Source: a virus
Virus record (IMG/VR): IMGVR_UViG_3300030101_003298
Coordinates: 1 to 39,859 of that record
Length of the DNA stretch: 39,859 nucleotides
Reading direction: 5' to 3' (one strand)
Shown: positions 1 to 8,382 of the stretch, piece after piece
Layout: every line of letters starts with the position of its first letter
How positions within the stretch are numbered: the stretch's first letter is position 1
Notes under the pieces: model-generated
Told to the model about the DNA's origin: nothing
The model's database searches: none
What the model saw: the letters and a program-made list of their open reading frames with translations, nothing else
Made by a program: the position numbers and the translations under genes

Positions 1-99
1 CCCACGAGCGGCTTCCAGAGCTGAAGTTTGGTCCATCACCGTCACGTTGGTGGGACGTCCACCCATATGTGCTGCCATCAAACCGATAGCTCGTCGCAA
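1..99. repeat. Left copy of the 99-bp terminal overlap
   Basis: Bases 1-99 are identical to 39761-39859, the last 99 bases of the window. The overlap lies inside the coding sequence of the giant virion protein, and the reading frame is continuous across it. The simplest reading is that a circular or circularly permuted genome of 39,760 bp was assembled and one k-mer length remained at both ends. A true terminal redundancy is possible but would be an odd place for one. Confidence 0.97.
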
Positions 100-3084
100 G
101 TTGTCACGGACTTCGGTGCGTGGAGATGTAGCGGAGATGTAGGAAGCAAACAACTCGACCAGGTCTCGCTTGCCCTTCAAGAATGGGAACGCACGAATAA
201 GGTCGCTACCGAAAGCCTCGTACCAGAATCTCTGGGCCCACGTCCCACCAAGCGAGTCAGAGACAAATTCTGCGTTTGGGGTTCGCACTTTGCCGTCGTA
301 CTTCTGTACGTGATAGATCGGCTGGGGATCGGTGACTGAACTGTCACCAGGGTTTCGGTTGACGTAATCCTGGTACTGCTCTTCAGTCAAGACGCCGCGA
401 GCTGAAGGGTCAATGCCATCACGAGTGTTGCCAATTGCAAACTGGACCTCACCCTCCTCCAGACCTTCAGTCTTGACCAACGCTACACGACGAGCCACGT
501 CCTCTTCAACTTGGTCAATCGCGTCGTCGCCGTGCCGGAGACGAACCGCGTTCTTAGAGTCTTCCATGATCTGGTCCATCTCTTGCTGAGTGAGACGGAC
601 AGAGGTAGGGGGTTTGGATGCACGGAGCGAAGAGACAGACACCGGGTCAGCATCGCCGTATGTCGCGAAGTCTTTGCCAGACACCATCTGAACTGGCTCT
701 CCAGGTCGTAGCGGATACGCATCGCGCGATCCCTTACGGATACCTTCAGGCACTTGATTGCGAACGTCTGATTCTGTGACGTTTGACTTAGCTTTGCCGT
801 ACCCTTCAGGGCGGGCGAAGGACATCCCACTAAGTGTTCTTACTGCTTCGTCATCCTCTGCCCGAGGAGGAAGAACGCTTGGGTGTCCGTGAGGGGTTGC
901 GTACGGATCAGACCTGGCATGTGATTCTGCCGCTTGAGCAAACGCAAGTTGCGCCTGCTGAGACATTCCTCCAAGAGGTGTACCACTTGCAAGCTTTATA
1001 CCGTCAGCTGCGTCTGCGGTTGCCTCAAGAAGAGACAACAACTTGGTGGCGAACTGAGCCTGTGTACCCAGAACACCCATGGCAGCAAGTCGCTCAGACA
1101 CTGGTCCAGTAAGTTCCTGAGCGCCCTCTTCGATAGCCTGGGTCAAGCCTTCGGTAACGATGCCGGCTTGCTCTTGAGCGGTAAGTTCTGACACCTCGAG
1201 CACGCCAGCCAAAGCGGCGGTGATGCGCTGGTTTTGCTCGTTCCTTCGAGGGTCACCGGCATCCCGGTTGAAATACTCTCGAGCTCCACGCAGAGCATTT
1301 GTCTTGCCGGCCAGCTCTTCGATTTGCTGGTACAGCTCAGGGTTCGTGTGCTGGATCAGGTGCAACATCTCGTGCAAACCACGACCAAGATATTGCAACC
1401 TCTGAGCTGTTTTGTTTTTGAGCGGCGTGTTGTTGCGACGAATGAAGATTGTGCCAGGAGCATTTGGGTTGTAGAACGCAGGCGCAGCTCCTACCGCAGT
1501 ACCAAGACCGCCGTCGTAGAAGACAGCTCGCGAAGCCCCTAGACGTTGAAGACGTTCTTTGACCGACAACTCTTCTGGTGTCAAGGCGGCATCATCAACC
1601 AACGCAACTGGTTCTCGTGTGGCATCTGAATCTTCATCAGTTACCGGAGACTGCTTGTTGATGTCATCAATAACTTCTTCGGCGGTTTGGACTGTCAGGC
1701 CCAGTGCCTCCTGGGCAGTCTTGCCTTGATTCAAGCTCTCGTGGACGTCACCAGCTGCGTCAAGGATGGTCTTCTGAGTGTTAAGATCACGACCTAATTC
1801 TGTGATCTCATCTTGAATCATCTCAATTTCTGACACGGCTTCTCGACGTTCTGCCGGCGATGTCGATTCGTCATTAGCAACAGCTGCCAGTCCTTTTTGC
1901 TTTTCGACCAGGGCATCGAACTTGTCAAGCATGCCGGTGACCATCTCGCCTCGAGCATTTAGTTCTGCTTGACGTGCGTCTGCGTCTTTACCACTGAACG
2001 ACTCCAGGACAGCCGAGGTCTCACCAACAACGCTATCACGCAAGGCATCTTGCACAGCAGGTATCAACTTGCCAGCTTGATTGGTGTCTTGCGCTTTGCG
2101 AATAGCACCCTGTATAGATTGGGAGGGCACGCTTACAATGCCGCCCACAGCAGCACCCAGAACAAACGATTGAAGGACAGCCGTTGGATCTGCACGGTCA
2201 AAGTAGTCTTCTCGACCTGCAATCATGTCAAAGACCTGGGCGGTTGAAGCCTGACTAACTTCAGCAATAGCTTCTTCTGCACCCTCGGTCAACGATTCTT
2301 TGCCGTACCTACTAAGAAGTCCGGCGATGCCTCGAGACACCTGCTGCTGAGCTGGCTTACTTGCCTGTTTACCACCAGGGACTCGGTTGAGCAGAAGGCC
2401 GACCGTGACTTCGGTAGCCCCGGCAGAGAAGCCACGGATGTTCGCTTCTTTGGAGTCGAAGGGCAGGGGTGCTTTGCCTTCTTTGACTCGCTGCCTGTTG
2501 AAATCAATTTGTTCATTGATGGTCTGGTTGTACCCACCGTCGTAAGACCTGAGGTACATCTTGAGCAAACCAGCGCCACCACCAATGATGCCGCCAAGTA
2601 CAGCGCCACCAGGACCTGCGAAAGCACCGATGCGAGCACCAATTAGAGCTGGAGCAAGCCCTTCGGCCAGTACCTGACCCGTGGTAAAGCCAATCTGCTC
2701 ACCCATAGTCTCGCCTGCTTGACCAGCACGTTGTTGTTGGTAGGCGCGGAGACGGGCCATGTCTTCTTCTGACGAAAGACCAAGCTGTTCACCAAAGAAC
2801 TGTTGAACTTGTATGCCGGCATCTTCGGTCGCCTGACCAAGTCCACCAAGGAGGTTTGCACCAATGCCTTCGTAGGGATCAAGGCGGCCCTCACGCAGTT
2901 GGTTTTCATACGCGCGATACGCTTCGGGGCTGTCGAAGAGACGCGGCAGCAACATTTCAAGACCAGGTGCACCCTGAAGCATGCCTTGGCCCGAGCTCAA
3001 GCCGCCCCGCTGTCTACGGGGACGACTGCCCAAGCCTTGCGACTCAAGGAAGTCAGCTACAAAGTCAGCGTCGCTGGTGTACAT
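1..3084 (-). CDS. Giant internal virion / polyvalent protein, N-terminal part (residues 1-1028 of 3,540)
   Basis: This is the 5' part of a gene that runs off the left edge and continues at 39760 down to 32222. The ATG at 3084-3082 directly follows the TAA of the upstream gene, and no stop occurs in frame down to base 1. The protein starts MYTSDADFVADFLESQ. Visible parts in order: a Gly-rich hydrophobic stretch at about 148-180 (LIGARIGAFAGPGG...), a second at about 305-325, a polar helical part at about 360-480, then a zincin-like region with a beta-strand GTIFIRRN just before HEMLH at 571-575. SFARP follows at 755-759 and QFAIG at 881-885. A helical region with ATSPRTEVRDN begins near 975. 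Its position last in the late operon, after three internal-protein-like genes, suggests a T7 gp16-type ejected protein. The architecture is that of large polyvalent phage proteins. The fold assignments are inference. Confidence 0.88.
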   Translation of the reverse strand, partial: MYTSDADFVADFLESQGLGSRPRRQRGGLSSGQGMLQGAPGLEMLLPRLFDSPEAYRAYENQLREGRLDPYEGIGANLLGGLGQATEDAGIQVQQFFGEQLGLSSEEDMARLRAYQQQRAGQAGETMGEQIGFTTGQVLAEGLAPALIGARIGAFAGPGGAVLGGIIGGGAGLLKMYLRSYDGGYNQTINEQIDFNRQRVKEGKAPLPFDSKEANIRGFSAGATEVTVGLLLNRVPGGKQASKPAQQQVSRGIAGLLSRYGKESLTEGAEEAIAEVSQASTAQVFDMIAGREDYFDRADPTAVLQSFVLGAAVGGIVSVPSQSIQGAIRKAQDTNQAGKLIPAVQDALRDSVVGETSAVLESFSGKDADARQAELNARGEMVTGMLDKFDALVEKQKGLAAVANDESTSPAERREAVSEIEMIQDEITELGRDLNTQKTILDAAGDVHESLNQGKTAQEALGLTVQTAEEVIDDINKQSPVTDEDSDATREPVALVDDAALTPEELSVKERLQRLGASRAVFYDGGLGTAVGAAPAFYNPNAPGTIFIRRNNTPLKNKTAQRLQYLGRGLHEMLHLIQHTNPELYQQIEELAGKTNALRGAREYFNRDAGDPRRNEQNQRITAALAGVLEVSELTAQEQAGIVTEGLTQAIEEGAQELTGPVSERLAAMGVLGTQAQFATKLLSLLEATADAADGIKLASGTPLGGMSQQAQLAFAQAAESHARSDPYATPHGHPSVLPPRAEDDEAVRTLSGMSFARPEGYGKAKSNVTESDVRNQVPEGIRKGSRDAYPLRPGEPVQMVSGKDFATYGDADPVSVSSLRASKPPTSVRLTQQEMDQIMEDSKNAVRLRHGDDAIDQVEEDVARRVALVKTEGLEEGEVQFAIGNTRDGIDPSARGVLTEEQYQDYVNRNPGDSSVTDPQPIYHVQKYDGKVRTPNAEFVSDSLGGTWAQRFWYEAFGSDLIRAFPFLKGKRDLVELFASYISATSPRTEVRDNLRRAIGLMAAHMGGRPTNVTVMDQTSALEAARG

Positions 3085-4581
3085 TTAGTCCACGGCTCCT
3101 CGCTGCCTGGTGCTGATTCGTTGATCTTCGGGTGATCCACCAGGAATAGTATCTAAGTCTGTCGAGGTTTGGCGTACCCCGGTACGCATGAACTGGTACA
3201 TCATTTCTTTCTCAATCGGAATTGGGTTGCCGCCGGCATCAAATTGATTTGACATCAAGATTTTTCTGTTGGTCAGGTGAGTTACAATCGCGTCAGCCAA
3301 CTCATCGCCCTGAGCTCCAAGTTTTATCAACTCCTGTACGAGCTCCGCATCACCAAGGCCCAAGAGTTCCTGGCGTCCATTTGCGGCAAACACGTCTCTG
3401 GTGAGAGCAGCGCCTGCCTGCACTGATTCTAATGCGGAGAGGACTCCGTCTTCGTTGTCATCAAATCGTTCAATAGCACCCTGTTTACTGCTGAGATTCA
3501 TCGTGTTTGCTCTTGCAGTAATTTCTCCAGACGTGAGGCTGCTGGCCAACTCTCCGCGTTGTCTAAGAATAGTGGCTGTTTGCACACCGCCTTGTGCGCT
3601 AAGAATCCGGTTGGTAATTTGTTCTGCGTATTCGTCGGAAACACCTGTGCCGATACCGGACAAAGCTGTCTTGATTCTGGTCAGCAAGTAACCAACACGA
3701 CCGTCGTCCGGCGGCAAAGCGCCTCCGGCTTCACCAACTTCTCTTTGGAGATCGGCAATAATTTTGTTTGCCCGGTCGTCTCTAGTCAACAGACGCAAAG
3801 CAACACCACTCACGGCGTCAACATTTTCTGGAGTCTGGAAGTCAGGGCTAATCTCTACAAGTTGTTGCATGATAGAGACGGCTACTGCACCATCCGATGA
3901 CGCAGCCATACCAGCAGCGTCTAGGGTGTTGCCTTGGGCGTCTTTTCTTCGTTGTTGCTCCAGACTCAACTTATTTGCTTCCTGACGCAAAGCTCCAAGC
4001 ATGAAACTTTTCCTGTCCGCGCGTCGTGTCTTTTGTGCCTCACGCTCGGCTTGTCGTTGAGCTCGACGGTCAGTCAAATCCAAACTGGCAAGGTACGCCA
4101 GGGTTTGCATAGGCCGCTCTTCGTAATTGTTCGCATAGAACTCGGCTGTGCCCTCACCTAAGAACCCTGAGAACTGTGCGTTCTGGATCAGGTCTTGGAA
4201 GATTTGCCTGTTCTCTTCGCGGTAGGTGTCTCTGTTGATCTGGTCAACCGCCTGGGCTGCGTACTTGCGGCGTGTCTCTTCTCGCTTACGAATAGCAGCG
4301 ATCATCTCGCCAGATGAGACTTGGATGACAGCACCGTTGGGAAGTTTGGCGACAGGCCGGCCATAGGAAGTCCCGAAGTCAATGCCCTCCAAGCCCTGGT
4401 ACTGTCCTGTGCTCAACGCCTCCATGGCGTCAGAAGCATTCAGGTTGCCAAACGCTTTCATGTCGCCCGATGTAATAGCCATGCCGTCTCGCTTCGCGAA
4501 TCGTTCCAAAGCAGTACGCCCGTCGTCAGACATGGGATACTGGACTTGTGAATTTAAAATTGTGTTGTCGCCTTTTGCCAT
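3085..4581 (-). CDS. Putative internal virion protein with an EF-hand-like loop (498 aa)
   Basis: I do not recognise this family by sequence. The protein is polar and helix-rich, with an Arg/Glu/Gln-rich segment at about 160-215 that could form a coiled coil, and no membrane segment. At residues 374-385 there is a textbook calcium-binding loop: D-D-N-E-D-G-V-L-S-A-L-E, with D, N, D, S and E at positions 1, 3, 5, 9 and 12, Gly at 6 and Leu at 8. The gene lies immediately upstream of the giant protein; its TAA abuts the giant's ATG. It overlaps the preceding gene by one base (TGATG). By position it matches the T7 gp15 slot between small and large ejection proteins, which is a synteny-based guess. 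Confidence 0.85.
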   Translation of the reverse strand: MAKGDNTILNSQVQYPMSDDGRTALERFAKRDGMAITSGDMKAFGNLNASDAMEALSTGQYQGLEGIDFGTSYGRPVAKLPNGAVIQVSSGEMIAAIRKREETRRKYAAQAVDQINRDTYREENRQIFQDLIQNAQFSGFLGEGTAEFYANNYEERPMQTLAYLASLDLTDRRAQRQAEREAQKTRRADRKSFMLGALRQEANKLSLEQQRRKDAQGNTLDAAGMAASSDGAVAVSIMQQLVEISPDFQTPENVDAVSGVALRLLTRDDRANKIIADLQREVGEAGGALPPDDGRVGYLLTRIKTALSGIGTGVSDEYAEQITNRILSAQGGVQTATILRQRGELASSLTSGEITARANTMNLSSKQGAIERFDDNEDGVLSALESVQAGAALTRDVFAANGRQELLGLGDAELVQELIKLGAQGDELADAIVTHLTNRKILMSNQFDAGGNPIPIEKEMMYQFMRTGVRQTSTDLDTIPGGSPEDQRISTRQRGAVD

Positions 4582-4961
4582 CAGAATTCCAACTTTCCAT
4601 CAAACATCTTAGAAGTGTCAGCTTCAGGATCTTTGCCAGACATAGCTTGGCCAACTTTCATCCCGAGGCTAAAATCCAATGCACTTTGCAGCTGGTTGTT
4701 TTTTGCAACTTCGCCTTTGATACTTTGGTCGATGCTTGAGAATCCAAGCTTGTCCAGTTCTGCTGATGTCGCAGCGTCCAACTTTTCAGTGAAGTCCTTC
4801 AGACCAGTGATACCAGTGTCAAACGCAGCAGCAAACCCTGCTCCGCTCAGACCCATCTTCGATCTGCGATTGCCTTCTGCGGCCAAGCCGGCAGACAGAG
4901 ATGTAGCAAACCTTGCCAGCATCTGTGCTCCAGCACCAGGTTTCTTATTTTCATCAGCCAT
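4581..4961 (-). CDS. Small putative internal virion protein (126 aa)
   Basis: The 126-residue protein is unrecognised. It has an Ala/Gly-rich N-terminal half (LSAGLAAEG, GAGFAAAFDTG) and a polar C-terminal half ending KMFDGKLEF. It shares one base with both neighbours: TAATG at its start and TGATG at its end, so translation is likely coupled through the internal-protein block. Location between the 258-aa and 498-aa proteins suggests a virion role. No motif shows a function. Confidence 0.8.
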   Translation of the reverse strand: MADENKKPGAGAQMLARFATSLSAGLAAEGNRRSKMGLSGAGFAAAFDTGITGLKDFTEKLDAATSAELDKLGFSSIDQSIKGEVAKNNQLQSALDFSLGMKVGQAMSGKDPEADTSKMFDGKLEF

Positions 4962-5737
4962 TAGCTATCTCCTCCCATTGGGATGCCGAGTGAGTTCGCA
5001 ATTCCACCAGTTGCAAGGGAAAGACCAGCTCCGACCAAAGCCCCGCCAAGGTTGAAACCAGTTCCAATATTCTGTGCCCTGCCCATGGCGGTATCAAAGC
5101 CGCCTTCTGCAATGTTTTCGCCACCCTGCAACATCCGCTCAGCAAGGCTAGTTTGCAAACCGCTGATACTGGTTGTGTAGGCGCGGCGTAGATCGCTGAG
5201 TGCCCCAGCCTGGTTGCCGATAAGGTCAACCTGTTGCTGTCCCGCCGTGGACATCGTGGTTGCCCTGTTGAGCTGAAGCTCGATGTCAGCCATACGGTAC
5301 TTCTCTTCAGCCCGACGAACCTCTCTCTGCCCCTCGGTGCGGATAGCTCCGAGCTGAGACTGACCGAAGGATGTTTGACTAAGGCCAGTCAGAGAGTTCT
5401 GTGCCATTTGTCGGAGCTCAGCAGACTCAGACATACGTCTAATGTCATCCTGCTCCATGGAGAATCCCTGGTCGAGTTTGGCTTGAGCAGAATCGAACCC
5501 CTCAGTCAGGGAGCCCATGACAATATCGTCGAACACCTTCGCCTGCTGAGCAAAAGCTTCCTGCAAAGCTGTAATGTCTGCCTGCTCTGCTGTACGCACG
5601 TCAGCAATGGTCGCCAACATACGGTCCTCAAACTCTGTGAGGTAACTGCTCATGCTGTCGCGGTAATCCTCAAAGCCTTGAGCCATCGCACGGTCGCGAG
5701 CAGCCTCATCTCCGAACAAGTCGTTTAGAAAGCCCAT
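4961..5737 (-). CDS. Putative internal virion protein, T7 gp14-like position (258 aa)
   Basis: Start chosen at ATG 5737 (MGFLNDLFGDEA) rather than the in-frame TTG at 5743, because AGGAG lies nine bases before the ATG and only three before the TTG. The first 200 residues are polar and strongly helical with regular Gln/Glu/Arg heptad-like spacing. The C-terminus has a Gly/Ala/Leu-rich hydrophobic segment (LGGALVGAGLSLATGG) that could enter a membrane. A small, helical protein with one hydrophobic patch directly after the tail tubular B-like gene matches the place of T7 gp14. Sequence similarity to gp14 itself is not claimed. Confidence 0.82.
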   Translation of the reverse strand: MGFLNDLFGDEAARDRAMAQGFEDYRDSMSSYLTEFEDRMLATIADVRTAEQADITALQEAFAQQAKVFDDIVMGSLTEGFDSAQAKLDQGFSMEQDDIRRMSESAELRQMAQNSLTGLSQTSFGQSQLGAIRTEGQREVRRAEEKYRMADIELQLNRATTMSTAGQQQVDLIGNQAGALSDLRRAYTTSISGLQTSLAERMLQGGENIAEGGFDTAMGRAQNIGTGFNLGGALVGAGLSLATGGIANSLGIPMGGDS

Positions 5738-5739
5738 CG

Positions 5740-8382
5740 TCAAACGCTCCTAAATGGTCCGCCGTCATCGACATCGACGGAAATGTCTTCTAGTGCCCAT
5801 GCGCGAGAGTTCGCGCCGATGTTTACAAATACGTCGCTCGCACGAATCCTGGAGCGCTTTGCCGTGGAACGACCACGGGACAACAATACGTTTTCTGTTG
5901 AGTCACCAATACCGAACCCACTGTTTGACAGAGTGGCAAACTCGTCTGGCGGAATGTACGGTGGTGGTCGATTATCTGCGCCAGCATCACTAGCATTGAG
6001 TTGGATGGTGGTCGGGAACCCAGACACCGTGCTGGTGGTTTGGTAGTAAGCGATGTTGGACTCTTTGAGTTCCCACTTACCGTCGCTGTTGCGTGACAAA
6101 GTCCAGCCACCAGGGCCGGCAAAAACCGTGTTGTTCAACAGGGTCTCGGTTGTCTGCGGGGTGTACACGCCATCTGCGGGAAATGCCAAACCGCCCCAAA
6201 GACCTGCGGTGTATGTTTCTGAACCACCGGTCTCGTCGCCCCCATCTGCCGCCACGCCAAGGGTTGTGGTCTCGTATGTTTCTGACCCATTCTCCTCATC
6301 ACCGCCGTCAATCAAAGTTGTGGTGGTGGTGATTTCAGCGCCACTGATAAAGCCGATGGCAGCCTGAGCAGACGAGCCAGACAAGATGCTCAAGAAGGGG
6401 CCAGTGGTGACCGTATCCGTTTGGTCTTCAGCTTTCTCACCCAACAACACCCGCACGTCTTTGAGCAGAACACGCCGCGACGGGTCGGTGTTGATTGGTC
6501 CAATGATCAACTCAGAAGCAAAGTCAACCTCTGTGCCGGCAGTCGTAACTGGCGGGTGGTTGGCCCCACCTGTACCAAAGGAGGAGCTTGTGTCTACACC
6601 ACCGTCAGAGTGCAGGATCAACGTCTCTGGTTGTGAAAGCAGCGCTCCAGATGTCGTTCCCAACAGGGGAGCAGTACGGTCACTGTCAGTCGGTCGGAAT
6701 GCTGTGACGGACTTTATGCCACGCATGGACGTGTTTGCAATGACCCACTTCCACCAGCCGCCAGCAGACATGTCCAGGGCAAAAATTTCACCTGACGTCA
6801 CGTCGTCGTTCTTGGTGATGCACATCAAAGCGGTGCTTCGTGCGTCGTCGTAGCCCATCACAATCTCGGTGTTCTCAAAGTCCAACCTTGAGAACAGTTG
6901 GTCAAGGCGGTCTTTGCTGACTCGAGCACCACGCTCGATGTCAAACGAGTTGGGGTCGATGACGAACACGCCTTCAGACGAGCAGATAAGAGTTGACATC
7001 TCGCTGGCTGTGGTGAATGCCCTTTTGCTAATCACGCCAACAGACCGACTGATTTGACGGAACTTGACGTCCGCAAATGCTGGGTCACCGGTAATCATTG
7101 TCATAGAGTTGGTGCAGCCAAACACAAGGCTGTTTGTACCCACTGGGATCAGAGCCTTGATGTTGTCGCCGATTTGACCAAACTCTGTGCCGGACGACCC
7201 TGCGATAGCTTCAACCTCTGTGCCTGCGCCAAAGCCAGGTGTCCAGTCGAACGGATCGTTGATCTTGCTCATGAACCAGTTGGTTGGTGCTGATTTGATA
7301 CCTGACAGCACCATGCGAGCGCCAAACTGTCGGATTAGTTGTGCCCGGTAGGTTATGCCGCCTTGGTCTGCGCTAACAGTTTTGTATGGGCCAATCCACT
7401 GGCTAATTCTGGCAGGTGACACGCTCAGGTCTACTTTCACATACTTTGTGCCATCGGTCATGTAGACGTAGTTGTGGGGGGCGCTGTCCAAACCGCCAGT
7501 AAATGTTGCTGTTGCAAAAGAGGCTTCCGAGGACGTTTCAGCAACTGTTGTGTTGCCAGCCAGTCCAGCCAAACGTTGCGTGAATGTGACAGTTGCACCG
7601 CTGGCCTCTGCGATAATTGAGCCATTGTGCCCGTTAGAGCTGTTGACCATGTTGGCGATGTTGGTGGCAGTCCCGGCAGCACTGCCTCCAATCTCGAACT
7701 CTTGGCTTGTGGCAGTTGCGCCCTCTGCTACTTTTGCGGTGTAAGTTTTTGTAACCGGAGTCGAAGCATTGTCTGTAAGAGTGAACGTCTCGTCAGCGTT
7801 CATGACATCTGTCAACGTAAGGACTACTTTTGCCCTCTGCGCTCCGCTGGCAATTTCGTCCGCACGACCAACATGCTTCATGACGGCAATTTCAACTTCA
7901 GCATCGTTAGTAAACACTTGGTTTGTTCCGGCAGTGCCTCCCGTGAAATCAGGCAGTGCTTCAACCACTTGGCTTGATGGTGCAGCCGCCCGAGGCTGCA
8001 AAGTGCTGTCTGTGCTCTCTGAGTCATAAGAAGCATTGAAAGCATTTCGACCAGTAGTGTCAACAGCGGTCGCCTGCACCGGGTCACCCGACAAATCGGT
8101 TACGAAGATTTTGCCGTCAGACACATAGATAAGCTGACGCTTCAGGACGGGTGATGAGCCACCTTTGTCAACAAATGACTCGGTGGCGGTCATGGCTTGA
8201 ATAGATTTTCCCGTGTTGCCGATTTGCAAGAACCCTTGGCGTGTGCCAACCCGACGACGCCCATCAAAAGCGTCGAAGGGATACACGTTTTCACACCGCT
8301 TTGTAAAACCTTCTGCCGCCTGGCGGAAGGACAAAGAGTCGGTGAGACCTTGAATCGGGATGGGAAGACGAGAGTATGCCAT
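5740..8382 (-). CDS. Tail tubular protein B-like / nozzle protein (880 aa)
   Basis: The N-terminus (QGLTDSLSFRQAAEGFTKR, then CENVYPFD and RVGTRQGFL) follows the usual opening of podovirus tail tubular B or nozzle proteins, in which a Q-rich start leads to N-x-Y-P and a 'kRpGT' segment. The body is beta-rich, as expected for a propeller platform. An insertion at about 185-300 (TDVMNADETFTLTD ... FTGGLD) resembles a small beta module often inserted in virion proteins. Near residues 690-725 there is a 21-residue tandem repeat containing GGDE..GSETY. Length fits T7 gp12 (794 aa) plus the insert. It sits between the fibre-like gene (1-bp overlap) and the internal proteins. Confidence 0.75.
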   Translation of the reverse strand: MAYSRLPIPIQGLTDSLSFRQAAEGFTKRCENVYPFDAFDGRRRVGTRQGFLQIGNTGKSIQAMTATESFVDKGGSSPVLKRQLIYVSDGKIFVTDLSGDPVQATAVDTTGRNAFNASYDSESTDSTLQPRAAAPSSQVVEALPDFTGGTAGTNQVFTNDAEVEIAVMKHVGRADEIASGAQRAKVVLTLTDVMNADETFTLTDNASTPVTKTYTAKVAEGATATSQEFEIGGSAAGTATNIANMVNSSNGHNGSIIAEASGATVTFTQRLAGLAGNTTVAETSSEASFATATFTGGLDSAPHNYVYMTDGTKYVKVDLSVSPARISQWIGPYKTVSADQGGITYRAQLIRQFGARMVLSGIKSAPTNWFMSKINDPFDWTPGFGAGTEVEAIAGSSGTEFGQIGDNIKALIPVGTNSLVFGCTNSMTMITGDPAFADVKFRQISRSVGVISKRAFTTASEMSTLICSSEGVFVIDPNSFDIERGARVSKDRLDQLFSRLDFENTEIVMGYDDARSTALMCITKNDDVTSGEIFALDMSAGGWWKWVIANTSMRGIKSVTAFRPTDSDRTAPLLGTTSGALLSQPETLILHSDGGVDTSSSFGTGGANHPPVTTAGTEVDFASELIIGPINTDPSRRVLLKDVRVLLGEKAEDQTDTVTTGPFLSILSGSSAQAAIGFISGAEITTTTTLIDGGDEENGSETYETTTLGVAADGGDETGGSETYTAGLWGGLAFPADGVYTPQTTETLLNNTVFAGPGGWTLSRNSDGKWELKESNIAYYQTTSTVSGFPTTIQLNASDAGADNRPPPYIPPDEFATLSNSGFGIGDSTENVLLSRGRSTAKRSRIRASDVFVNIGANSRAWALEDISVDVDDGGPFRSV

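Noticed and set aside
1-99. True T7-like direct terminal repeat
   Set aside because: It lies within the coding sequence of the largest gene and equals a typical assembly k-mer length; circular closure explains it better.
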